From positions 1-57,563 of the forward strand of contig WQZF01000009.1 in the NCBI GenBank assembly GCA_009780885.1: 57,563 nucleotides of DNA. The letters run 5' to 3'. The position numbers and the translations under genes were made by a program. A model generated the notes under the pieces. It worked only from the letters and a program-made list of their open reading frames with translations. It did not search any database and was not told the DNA's origin. Numbering within the stretch: position 1 is the first letter of the stretch; each line of letters starts with the position of its first letter. This document shows positions 10,650 to 18,703 of the stretch, in pieces. Source of the stretch: Betaproteobacteria bacterium (GTDB lineage: Bacteria; Pseudomonadota; Gammaproteobacteria; Burkholderiales; Rhodocyclaceae).

Positions 10650-12479
10650 GTGAACAAAAGATTGCTGCGAAACATATTGGCGGCTTTCCTGGTATTGACA
10701 GTCATCGGACTCCTGGCCTTTCTCGTCTACCGCACCCAGGCGGTGGATTCGCAGCTTCATAACGAGCAGACCACCGCCCTGCGCGAATTGCGTCAGATCG
10801 ACATCCGCCTCGACATCAATGTCCTGCGCTCGCGCATGGGCCTGAACAACGACTATGACCCGCTATCGGCCCCGGTCTCGCAGATCGACGCGCTATGCTC
10901 GCATTTGTCGGAACTGCTCGGGAACGACGGATCCACTCTGAAAAGCCTGCCGGAACTTCGGGCTGTATTCGATCAGAAATTGCGCGTCATTGACCAATTC
11001 AAGGCGCAAAACGCGATTCTGCGGAATTCGCTGCACTATGTGCCGACCGTCTCCGATGAAATCCAGCTCTTGATCCGCAAGAACGCCGAGGCCGGGTCTC
11101 CGGCGCTGAAACGGCTGAACGATATGCTCGTGCGCGTGCTGAACGATACCTTGCGTTACAACCTGATGCCCGATTCGGCGACTTCGCGGCAGATACAGAT
11201 AAGCCTTGCCCAGATGCAGAGAGAACTGCCTCTTTATCCGGAAGAAATTGCTGCCGCGACGCAAGGCTTCATCAACCACGTGCACGTCATATTGCGTCAG
11301 CGCGCAGTGGAAATCATGCTGATGGCGCGACTGGGAGAAATTCCGGTTCCTTCGCTGATCGAGCAGATGGGAAAGGCGCTGGATCAGGAATTCGCTCTCC
11401 AGATGCAGGAAATCGACCATTACCGCAATTACCTTGCTATTTATTCAGCCTTTCTGCTCTGCATCGTGTTTTATTTTGCGATGCGGCTGGTTTCCAGCTT
11501 CCGCATGATCGCCCGCGCCAACCAGCAATTGCAGGAGGTCAACGAATTCCTGGAGCAACGGGTGCGGGAACGTACTGCCGACTTGCGCAGTGCCCTCGAA
11601 GACCTGAAAGCCTCGGAAGCGCAATTGATCCAGTCGGAAAAAATGGCCTCGCTGGGCCAGATGGTCGCTGGCGTCGCACACGAAATCAACACCCCGCTGG
11701 GTTACGTGCGCAGCAGTATCGAAACCCTGTCTACCCAGATCAACGAAAAGGTGCGCCATTTTTGCCAGGATGCGCAGGCATTGCTCAACGCCATGTACAC
11801 GGGGCGAGTAGACGAAGCCCGGATCGCCGCCTGCCTCTCTGCGGCCCATCGCTCGTCCGGAGAGCTCAAGGGCAGTTTCTTCGACGATGTGGCGGCAATG
11901 CTTCGGGATGGCCTCTACGGAATCGACCAGATTCGTGACATGGTGCTCAACCTGAAGAATTTCAGCCGCCTCGACCGCAGCCGGGTAACGCTTTTCCGCA
12001 TCGAAGATGGAATCGAAAGCACCCTGCAGTTGGCCAGGCAGCAGATCGAACACCTGAAAATCACCAAGGATTTCGGAACGACAACTCCGTTACGGTGTTC
12101 CCCGTCGCAAATCAACCAGGTCTTTCTCAACATCATCACCAACGCGGCGCAGGCCGTATCGCCAAAGGATGGCCTGATTCGCATCAGTACCTGGATGCAG
12201 GATACTTCCCATGTAGTGATAGAAATCGCCGACAACGGCAAGGGGATTTCTTCCGAGAACCTGAAAAAGATTTTTGATCCTTTCTTTACCACCAAGGCGA
12301 TCGGGCAAGGAACCGGATTGGGCCTCTCCATCGCCTACAAGATCATTCAAAAGCATGGCGGGCAAATCGAAGTATCTTCCAGGGAAGGCAAGGGCTCGGC
12401 ATTTCTGATCACCCTTCCGACGGAGCCTCCCTCGGATCCGGAAGAAGGAGAAGAACTGGCGGACGGGGCGGCGGCTTGA
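10650..12479 (+). CDS. Membrane sensor histidine kinase
   Basis: GTG start at 10650 with GGGAGGGA nine bases upstream. 609 residues: TM1 at about 9-28, a 230-residue periplasmic sensor, TM2 at 261-279, a coiled coil with [16 protein letters not shown], HisKA with His344 in [13 protein letters not shown], and a HATPase domain with N box [24 protein letters not shown] and [14 protein letters not shown]. All catalytic elements are present. It sits 2 bp after the di-heme peroxidase and before a receiver-only regulator, suggesting a redox or electron-transport signal, although nothing in the sensor domain tells me the ligand. Confidence 0.9.
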   Translation: MNKRLLRNILAAFLVLTVIGLLAFLVYRTQAVDSQLHNEQTTALRELRQIDIRLDINVLRSRMGLNNDYDPLSAPVSQIDALCSHLSELLGNDGSTLKSLPELRAVFDQKLRVIDQFKAQNAILRNSLHYVPTVSDEIQLLIRKNAEAGSPALKRLNDMLVRVLNDTLRYNLMPDSATSRQIQISLAQMQRELPLYPEEIAAATQGFINHVHVILRQRAVEIMLMARLGEIPVPSLIEQMGKALDQEFALQMQEIDHYRNYLAIYSAFLLCIVFYFAMRLVSSFRMIARANQQLQEVNEFLEQRVRERTADLRSALEDLKASEAQLIQSEKMASLGQMVAGVAHEINTPLGYVRSSIETLSTQINEKVRHFCQDAQALLNAMYTGRVDEARIAACLSAAHRSSGELKGSFFDDVAAMLRDGLYGIDQIRDMVLNLKNFSRLDRSRVTLFRIEDGIESTLQLARQQIEHLKITKDFGTTTPLRCSPSQINQVFLNIITNAAQAVSPKDGLIRISTWMQDTSHVVIEIADNGKGISSENLKKIFDPFFTTKAIGQGTGLGLSIAYKIIQKHGGQIEVSSREGKGSAFLITLPTEPPSDPEEGEELADGAAA

Positions 12480-12562
12480 TAACATTACGAACCGGGTTTC
12501 CCCCCGAGAAAGCACTATTCATACGGTAAACGCGCCACGGAAAGCTTTCAAAGGAATCTCAA

Positions 12563-13561
12563 ATGACATATCAACCCCCATCCATTGCGAATGCGCTCGA
12601 AGCTGCGCGCAAGACTTCTCCCAAGACAACAACGGGAACGAAGCCAAAAATCCTTCTGATCGACGACGAAGAGCGCGTCCTGAACGCCTTGCAACTCGTT
12701 TTTCGCGGGCACTACGAGGTTTTCACCGCGACCGAAGGATCGAAGGCACTCGAAATCCTGCGCGCGCAGCACATTCACGTCGTCATCACCGACCAACGAA
12801 TGCCGGCGATGACCGGGGTCGAATTCCTGCGTCATGCGCGCGAAATCTCCCCCAACACGGTACGCATCCTGCTGACCGGCTTTTCCGACCTTTCGGCGAT
12901 CATCGACTCGGTCAACGAAGGCGAAGTCTTCCGCTTCCTGAACAAGCCCTGGGGCAACCGGGAATTGCTCTCCGTGATCGGCGAGGCCGGAGAAGTCGCG
13001 CTGGCGCTCGAACGGGGCGCCACCCCGGGAAAGGCCGCTTCCAGACCGGCCAAGGACACTTCCGGGGGATTGCGCACCGTTCTGGTCAGGACCGCCTCCC
13101 CGGAACTCTTCCAGCAAATCAAGGCGGCCCTGCCCGCCTCGGTTCGCCTGTTGCATGCCAAAGACATCAAATCGACGCTGGACGTCCTCGCCTCCGAACC
13201 GGTTGCCGTCCTGACGGCGCATTGGGACGAGCGCTGCATCGGCAACCCGGAGGAAATACTGCTCTTCCGGCTCCTGAAGCGCGAGCAGCCGGCGCTGCTC
13301 AGCATCCTGCTGATGGAAAGCGCCGATTCCGAAGAAGTGATCACCCTCATCAACCGGGCGCGGATTTACCGCTACCTCCCGATGCCGAGCAAACCCGCGC
13401 GAATCGCCTTCTTCATCGAATCGGCCCTCTCGCAGTACAAGCGCCAGTCGGATCATCCCGAATTGCTGGTGCAACAGAAAGTCGTCATCCCGCAGGAAGA
13501 ATCCTTGCCGGAAAGCCTCGTGGCGCGGGTGCGTTCCATCGGCAAGCTCTTGCAGGAATAA
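12563..13561 (+). CDS. Response regulator with two receiver-like domains, no DNA-binding output
   Basis: 332 residues. Receiver 1 (about 28-150) has the acidic pair Asp34-Asp35, phospho-acceptor Asp77 in VVITDQRMPAMTG and Lys128 in FRFLNKPWG, the HupR/RpfG-like receiver type. Residues about 172-300 look like a second, degenerate receiver (LVRTASPELFQQI, then SILLMESADSEE, then YRYLPMPSKP) whose central strand reads VAVLTAHWDERC, without a clean acceptor aspartate. No HTH, GGDEF or HD-GYP follows. It is 83 bp after the kinase and ends with a terminator. It may act by protein contact or as a phosphate sink. Confidence 0.82.
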   Translation: MTYQPPSIANALEAARKTSPKTTTGTKPKILLIDDEERVLNALQLVFRGHYEVFTATEGSKALEILRAQHIHVVITDQRMPAMTGVEFLRHAREISPNTVRILLTGFSDLSAIIDSVNEGEVFRFLNKPWGNRELLSVIGEAGEVALALERGATPGKAASRPAKDTSGGLRTVLVRTASPELFQQIKAALPASVRLLHAKDIKSTLDVLASEPVAVLTAHWDERCIGNPEEILLFRLLKREQPALLSILLMESADSEEVITLINRARIYRYLPMPSKPARIAFFIESALSQYKRQSDHPELLVQQKVVIPQEESLPESLVARVRSIGKLLQE

Positions 13562-13577
13562 GAAAGCCCCTCCCGGA

Positions 13578-13607
13578 AAAACGGCGCTTTCGAGGCGCCG
13601 TTTTTTT
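13578..13607 (+). terminator. Intrinsic terminator after the response regulator
   Basis: Stem ACGGCGC / GCGCCGT with a short TTTCGAG-type loop followed by seven T, 17 bp after the stop codon. Confidence 0.92.
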
Positions 13608-13614
13608 ATCATCA

Positions 13615-13692
13615 ATTTTCTAAATTACTGTAATAATTCTTAATTTAAATCATCTACTGTAGCCAAACATTATTTAAGTTAATTTAGAAAAT
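13615..13692 (+). repeat. Dispersed TIR element, copy 2 (78 bp)
   Basis: Same family as the element at 2064, with perfect ends ATTTTCTAAATT / AATTTAGAAAAT, inner ACTGTAATAATTCTTAA, central CTACTGTAG and CCAAACATTATTTAAG. It begins just after the terminator of the response regulator, 53 bp from its stop codon. Copies 1 and 2 are nearly identical at both ends and differ mainly in the middle. Confidence 0.9.
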
Positions 13693-13918
13693 TCGCAAGC
13701 TGGGGCGAGCGCAGCGAAGCCAAACATTGGGCGTTTTGCATTTCTTCCGGTCCTTGGGTCTGGCTGTGCCTTCCCCAGGCTCATGTCTTGTCAAAAGACA
13801 TTGCGATTTTCCGTCTCGGAAGGTAGAGTCTTTCGATTGACCGGAAACCTCCCGCCGGTCTTTCCGGAAACATCTCCCTGCCTTTCCGAACCAACCCTTT
13901 TCCAAAAGAGCTTCCACC
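13693..13918 (+). other. Leader region of the large secreted protein
   Basis: No gene. Two small inverted repeats are visible, TGTCTT-gtcaa-AAGACA near 13786-13802 and GACCGG/CCGGTC at 13839-13860. The ribosome site for 13919 is weak (GAG eight bases upstream). No confident promoter boxes were found. Confidence 0.4.
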
Positions 13919-16456
13919 ATGAAACCTGTCCTGATTCTCGCCCTGGGCGGCATCGCGCTGGGCATCGCCGCACCTGCCTGGTCGCAGGAAGTCGTTGAAT
14001 GCAGCACTCCCGTCACCGCCGGCGCCACCTGCCCGGGACTGGTAACGGTCGATATATATTCCAACGCCCTGGCGCCTACGGGCAGCGATTCGGGGACAAG
14101 CCCCTCGCTTTCCGGCAACAGCGTCTCCCTGATCAATGCCATGTCGCCGAATCCGGACAATGTCTTCGGCGCGGTCAATGTCAATACAGCCAACACCAAT
14201 GATCTGACCGGAAATTACGCCATCATCGACGGGCAAGCAACATCCAGCGTCGTTTTCGGCGGATATACCACTGGCACAGGAGATGTGACTGGAAACTTTG
14301 CGGTGCTCCAGGCCGGCGCGTCCGCCGATCAAGTCTATGGCGGATCCGGCGTCGGCCCTGGCGATATCACGGGAAATACTGTACGCATTTCCTCCAGCAA
14401 GGTTGTCAACTTTATTTTCGGGGGCGCCCACAGTGGCGACACCACCTTGGTCACGGGAAATACCGTCATCATCGGCGGCGCTTCGACGCTTTCTTCGACG
14501 CTCACGATCAATGGCGGAATGGGAGCATGCTTAGACTGCTTCACCGACAACCTCCTGCAGCTCGAGGATTACACCGGGACGCAGCAGATCTCTTCCGTTC
14601 AAAACTTCGAGCGCTATAAGTTCGAGGTCTCCAACAGCTCGCTGCCCCTGAAGGCATCTTTAATACATTTCAGCGGATCGACCCCGAGCGGAACAGTTTA
14701 TTCCACCGTCGACGCGGTCTCCGCTGTTTCAGGCATCCCCTTGACGCGCCAGAAAATGCCGTTGATCTGCGGGACATCTTTACCCGAAACCCTCGCCAAC
14801 AACGGCAAGGTCCTCAGCGGAAACAACTACGCCTACAGCTTCAGCACCGTAGGCGGAAACACGGCCTCCGGAACCGCCAGCGCCTTCCGGATTTCGCAGG
14901 AGACGGATACAAGCCTCTCCACCACCCCTTGCGTCTATGCCACGATGGTTCCCACGCTTTCTGCGGGCAGCGCCCCCGTCACCACGCCCTCTTCGGCGCA
15001 CATCTACGTCAAAAGCGACATGGCGGGGGTTTCCCATTGGGAAATCCTCGAACCGCCGGGCGCGTGTCCTGCCGCCAGCGCCATCGCTGCAGGCGCCGGG
15101 CACGACATGATCTTCACCCCCGGAGTCGAAACGGACTTCTACATGAGCTTGCCGGACCCCGATGCCGACTATACGGTCTGCGTCGTCCTGAACGCCCAGA
15201 ACGCCATAGGCGAGCTTGCGGGCGCCTACAGCGAGCCGTTACGCATCGACCTCCACACGGCGTCGCCCGACCCCGCGCCCACTCTTTCCAACGGCATGGT
15301 CACTTCGACAGACGATTCCTCGGCGCAATTCTCGATCGGCAGCGATATCGCCATCCTGGCGCTCTGGACGGCGGTTTCCCAAGGCACGCCCTGCCCCTCC
15401 CTTGCCGAGCTCTCCACCCGTGCAATGGGCGGCGACCCTACGGTGTTCGCCGGAATGTCCATCGCCGCTCCATACTCGATCCAGGACGCAGCGACAGGAC
15501 TGAACGCGGACACGGACTACACGCTCTGCTTCTCCGCCGTGGGCATGAACGGCGTCGATACGAGCGACTGGAGCGCGCCCTTCAGGACGAGCGGCGGCAC
15601 GCCTCCGGCGCCACAGCCTTCTCCGTCTCCGTCTCCCTCCCCTTCTCCCACCCCCGAACCGGTCTTCTCCGACGACGACACGCTGGCAGCAGGAAGCTCT
15701 TACGCCGCGCCCGCCGGGAATTCGGGTTTCTGCCTCGGTGGAAATCCGGGAAGCGCCCCGGTGACGCTAATCATTGATGATCTGCCCTACACGATCACCC
15801 CGGAAGCCGAAAACACCTGCTTCGAGGTTTTTGCCGCCGGAACCGGACGCGCGTTGATTCTCGACAGCGGCTCTGCCGACATCTCCAGCATCGTTCCCGG
15901 ATCGAGCCTGCTCGAAGCAAGGAACGGCGATCTGGTCACCGGCAGCGGCAAAATCCGCGCCACGGTCGATTCCACCTGCACGAGCACCCGCGTGACGATC
16001 CTGGAAGGCGAGATTGAAGCCCCCTCGTGGATCACCAGCCCGATGCCCGCCAGCGGCTGTCCCGAGGATGCGCTGACCCCGCCCAAGGGCCGCTTCATGG
16101 TGAGTGACGGCAAACTCGCCTGCCCGCCCTCTGCGCTTGCGATCAAGGGGACGTGGGCGAAACTGACGGTAAAACATACGCAAAGCTTGGGCGCCGGCCA
16201 GCAGCTTTTCGCCGTCGCCGGCTACGCTCCGGCAGGCTGGTTCCAGAACAACGGCCTGCATGGCTGGGAATCGCTCGACAATCCCCTGCTGCCGCTCGAT
16301 TCCGCAACGGGCGCCGGTTCGATGACGGACACTCTCGTCGACAGGCTCGATGTCCGGGGCATCCTCGGCGCCGAGTTGTACTCCGGGCATGGGGCGGATG
16401 TGGATGAGATGATGAGAAACGGGCGTTATTGCGGGGTGTTCCGGGTGGCTCCGTAG
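13919..16456 (+). CDS. Large secreted protein: passenger-like repeats, Fn3-like domains, no beta-barrel
   Basis: 845 residues, unknown function. A Sec signal peptide ends near WSQ (23). Residues about 65-190 hold five units of a roughly 27-residue repeat: (S/T)GN followed by a short beta strand (at 65, 97, 124, 151, 179), alternating with V(F/Y)GG. This pattern is typical of autotransporter passenger beta-helices. Two Fn3-like, cysteine-containing domains follow, then a PSPSPS linker near 570 and a C-terminal domain ending GVFRVAP. There is no autotransporter barrel and no terminal aromatic residue, so it is not a standard type V protein. It is monocistronic, with hairpins downstream. Possibly cell-surface or matrix; the role is not inferable. 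Confidence 0.7.
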   Translation: MKPVLILALGGIALGIAAPAWSQEVVECSTPVTAGATCPGLVTVDIYSNALAPTGSDSGTSPSLSGNSVSLINAMSPNPDNVFGAVNVNTANTNDLTGNYAIIDGQATSSVVFGGYTTGTGDVTGNFAVLQAGASADQVYGGSGVGPGDITGNTVRISSSKVVNFIFGGAHSGDTTLVTGNTVIIGGASTLSSTLTINGGMGACLDCFTDNLLQLEDYTGTQQISSVQNFERYKFEVSNSSLPLKASLIHFSGSTPSGTVYSTVDAVSAVSGIPLTRQKMPLICGTSLPETLANNGKVLSGNNYAYSFSTVGGNTASGTASAFRISQETDTSLSTTPCVYATMVPTLSAGSAPVTTPSSAHIYVKSDMAGVSHWEILEPPGACPAASAIAAGAGHDMIFTPGVETDFYMSLPDPDADYTVCVVLNAQNAIGELAGAYSEPLRIDLHTASPDPAPTLSNGMVTSTDDSSAQFSIGSDIAILALWTAVSQGTPCPSLAELSTRAMGGDPTVFAGMSIAAPYSIQDAATGLNADTDYTLCFSAVGMNGVDTSDWSAPFRTSGGTPPAPQPSPSPSPSPSPTPEPVFSDDDTLAAGSSYAAPAGNSGFCLGGNPGSAPVTLIIDDLPYTITPEAENTCFEVFAAGTGRALILDSGSADISSIVPGSSLLEARNGDLVTGSGKIRATVDSTCTSTRVTILEGEIEAPSWITSPMPASGCPEDALTPPKGRFMVSDGKLACPPSALAIKGTWAKLTVKHTQSLGAGQQLFAVAGYAPAGWFQNNGLHGWESLDNPLLPLDSATGAGSMTDTLVDRLDVRGILGAELYSGHGADVDEMMRNGRYCGVFRVAP

Positions 16457-16758
16457 GTTCGCAACCACCCCGGCGGCTTCGCCGCCACCCCTCCACGGAG
16501 GGGAATTGAACAGCGGCGCTCCTTGGAGCGCCGTTTGTTTTATCTCCAGCGCGAAAGCGCCAGAGGGAGAATTGCCGCCCGATGCTTGCACACGGGTGAT
16601 TTCGGGCGACTACAGGTCGCCCCTGCAAAGCCTTGGATTCGGACGGCCTGTGGCCGTTCATTCCCCGTAAAACCCCGGCGTAGGGGCGACCTGCGGTCGC
16701 CCGTTCCCCGTATTTCCGGCGCTTCGCGCCGCATTTACCGCAGGGTCTCTCTCGCTTA
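16457..16758. repeat. Cluster of REP-like palindromes and a terminator downstream of the secreted protein
   Basis: About 300 bp without a gene but full of short GC-rich hairpins. CGGCGG-CTTCG-CCGCC and CCCCTCC-ac-GGAGGGG lie near 16467-16502, and GGCGCTC-cttg-GAGCGCC plus GTTTGTTTT near 16515-16540 is a likely terminator. Two related palindromes, GGGCGAC-tacag-GTCGCCC (16604-16622) and GGGCGAC-ctgcg-GTCGCCC (16684-16702), bracket ACGGCC-tg-tGGCCGT (16643-16657); CGGCGC-ttc-GCGCCG follows at 16717-16731. The paired GGGCGAC units resemble REP/BIME elements. Confidence 0.65.
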
Positions 16759-16836
16759 ATTTTCTAAATTAGAATCAAGAATTCATTTATATAAATCACT
16801 ACAGTAGCCGATCATTATTTAAGTAATTTAGAAAAT
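16759..16836 (+). repeat. Dispersed TIR element, copy 3 (78 bp)
   Basis: Perfect 12-bp ends ATTTTCTAAATT / AATTTAGAAAAT. The centre is CTACAGTAG followed by CCGATCATTATTTAAG. It lies between the convergent secreted-protein gene and the hypothetical gene after flgL, 39 bp past the latter's stop. The left inner arm has diverged (AGAATCAAGAATT), while the right inner arm is conserved. Confidence 0.9.
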
Positions 16837-16875
16837 TGGCTTGGCGCGACACCGGGCTTTCAGGCGGCCCCAAGC

Positions 16876-17325
16876 CTATTTCAGGGAATTCGTGCCGGGA
16901 TTTTCTTCGAGGATCCAGGGGCTGAATTGCAGGACGAAGGCGCCGGTGGCGGTGCGCCGGGCAAAGAAGAAAGAGAGGGTGGATTCGATGGATTCGCTGT
17001 AATCGAGGATGCGGTAGCCCGTCGCGCCCTTTTCGAGTTGTAGTTGCCGCGCACGGCGCTTGAGGAGTTCGAGGGGTTCGCCGTCGCCGCCGCGACGCAG
17101 GTACGCGGCCTTGAAGTTGAGGCGATAGACCTCATGAGGCAATGCCTCTTCCATGATTTCCCAGTTGGCAAACAATCCGTCTCCAGCGCCCTGTTCCGAT
17201 GCTTGCGAATTTTCGGCAGCGTCCGGGCTGTTCCTTTGCTGGGCATCGGCCGCAGAGGCCAGCATCAGGGCGCCCGCGAGCGCCCCGATGAATAGTGCCT
17301 TTGGCCTGCGCAAATCGTGCTTCAT
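16876..17325 (-). CDS. Exported hypothetical protein coupled to flgL
   Basis: Start taken at ATG 17325, which overlaps the flgL TGA by one base; a TTG one codon earlier is also in frame. 149 residues. A signal peptide (hydrophobic to about residue 27, cleavage near ADAQQ) is followed by a polar Gln/Asn/Ala-rich stretch and a compact C-terminal half with RRARQLQLEKGATGYRILDY and a beta-rich end. I do not recognise the family. Being the last gene of the flgB-to-flgL transcript and exported, it may have a periplasmic role linked to motility, but that is context only. Confidence 0.75.
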   Translation of the reverse strand: MKHDLRRPKALFIGALAGALMLASAADAQQRNSPDAAENSQASEQGAGDGLFANWEIMEEALPHEVYRLNFKAAYLRRGGDGEPLELLKRRARQLQLEKGATGYRILDYSESIESTLSFFFARRTATGAFVLQFSPWILEENPGTNSLK

Positions 17326-18659
17326 CAAATGACGTTGAACAGGCTCAGGCTGGAGATGATTGCGAAGGAACGCTGCGCGGCTTCCAGTTGGGTGTTCTGG
17401 CGCATCAGGTCGGAAATCGCGCTGGCGTAATCAATGTCGAGCAGGCTGGAAATGGTGCCCTGGTATTGGATGTCGTTATCCTGGCCCTGGCTGTTCAAGG
17501 CGTCGAGTTCCTGGAGATTCGCGCCGACGCCGGTGCGCACGCGCTCGACGTTTTCCAGGTGCTGGTCGATGTTCGTCAATTCCCCGGAGATGCGGTTGTA
17601 GTACTCGGCGGGGTTGTAGGTTCCGTCCCCTCCGCCCGAGGGGGTGCGCAAGGTGGTGATGATGTTTCGCAGGGTGTCGAACATGTTGGTTTTGGTGCTC
17701 GGCGCGATGCTGAAGCTGTCGCCGTCGTCCGGCTGTCCGTCGACGAGCACCGTCGCGCCGAAATCGACCGGCGGCGGCGTGGTTTTTTCGAGCCGGATCG
17801 ACTGGCCCGGCGTGTAGGGTTGCGGGGTGTCCGTCAGCAATACGGGGGCTCCCGGCGTCGATACGTCGTAGATGTCGTAGGTCGTCGTCGTGATTCCGCC
17901 GACGGTGGTGACGTTGAACTGGATCGAGAGATTGCCCGCATTGTTGGGGTCGCTCCAGAGGGTCGGATCGTTGACTGCCGACTGCCATTTTCCGGGTTCG
18001 AGCACCGATCCCTTGTCGATGGTGGCCATTCCGGTGTTGTTGCCCGCCGTGATCGCATTGCCGCCGCTCGCGGTGACGAAGGTTCCGTTGCCGGAGCGCG
18101 CGGACAGGAAGAGGTCGGCGCCGGAAACGTTGGTCGGCATCTGGCGCGAGGCTTCTACCTGCAACAGGCGCAGCCCGTCGTCGCCGTGGTAGATGACGTT
18201 GCCCGAGGCATCCGCAGTGAATGGGCGCACATTGCCCTGATAGCCGGAGAACAGGAAATCTCCTGCGCTGTTCTGGCTGTTGGCAATGCCGAGCAATTGA
18301 TTGAGGCGGGCCTCGATCTCATCGGCAATGGCGGAGCGATCCTTGTCGGAGAGCGCGCCGATGTTGCCGGCCTGGACCAGGCTGGTGCGCACGGTCTGCA
18401 AGGCGTCCGTGATCGAGGACATGTAGCCTTCGGTCAGCGAGAGCTGTTCCTTGGAGTAATTCTGGTTCTGCATGAACTGCTGGTTGACGCTGCGCGACTG
18501 GTCGACGACCAGCGCCCGCGCGGAGGCGACCGGATCGTCTGCGGGGGTGAGCACCTTTCGTCCGGTGGATAGCTGATTCATCGTCCGGTAGAGCGCGCCC
18601 TGGTTGGTTTGCATGCCACGCACGCCACCCTCGAAAATTTGCGCTGTGCTGATTCTCAT
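17325..18659 (-). CDS. flgL: Flagellar hook-associated protein 3 (hook-filament junction)
   Basis: 444 residues. The N-terminus MRISTAQIFEGGVRGMQ with STGRKVLTPADDPVAS is the flagellin-like D0/D1 segment, and the C-terminus DIDYASAISDLMRQNTQLEA...SLFNVI is the matching helix, so both ends that form the coiled-coil core are intact. The variable middle domain is beta-rich and longer than in E. coli FlgL (about 317 residues). FlgL connects the hook-FlgK layer to the filament. It follows flgK after a 44-bp gap and is coupled to the hypothetical exported gene. Confidence 0.95.
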   Translation of the reverse strand: MRISTAQIFEGGVRGMQTNQGALYRTMNQLSTGRKVLTPADDPVASARALVVDQSRSVNQQFMQNQNYSKEQLSLTEGYMSSITDALQTVRTSLVQAGNIGALSDKDRSAIADEIEARLNQLLGIANSQNSAGDFLFSGYQGNVRPFTADASGNVIYHGDDGLRLLQVEASRQMPTNVSGADLFLSARSGNGTFVTASGGNAITAGNNTGMATIDKGSVLEPGKWQSAVNDPTLWSDPNNAGNLSIQFNVTTVGGITTTTYDIYDVSTPGAPVLLTDTPQPYTPGQSIRLEKTTPPPVDFGATVLVDGQPDDGDSFSIAPSTKTNMFDTLRNIITTLRTPSGGGDGTYNPAEYYNRISGELTNIDQHLENVERVRTGVGANLQELDALNSQGQDNDIQYQGTISSLLDIDYASAISDLMRQNTQLEAAQRSFAIISSLSLFNVI

Positions 18660-18703
18660 GATGGAACTCCTTTTATCGCTGCTGCCCTGGCCGCGCTTGC
18701 CGC

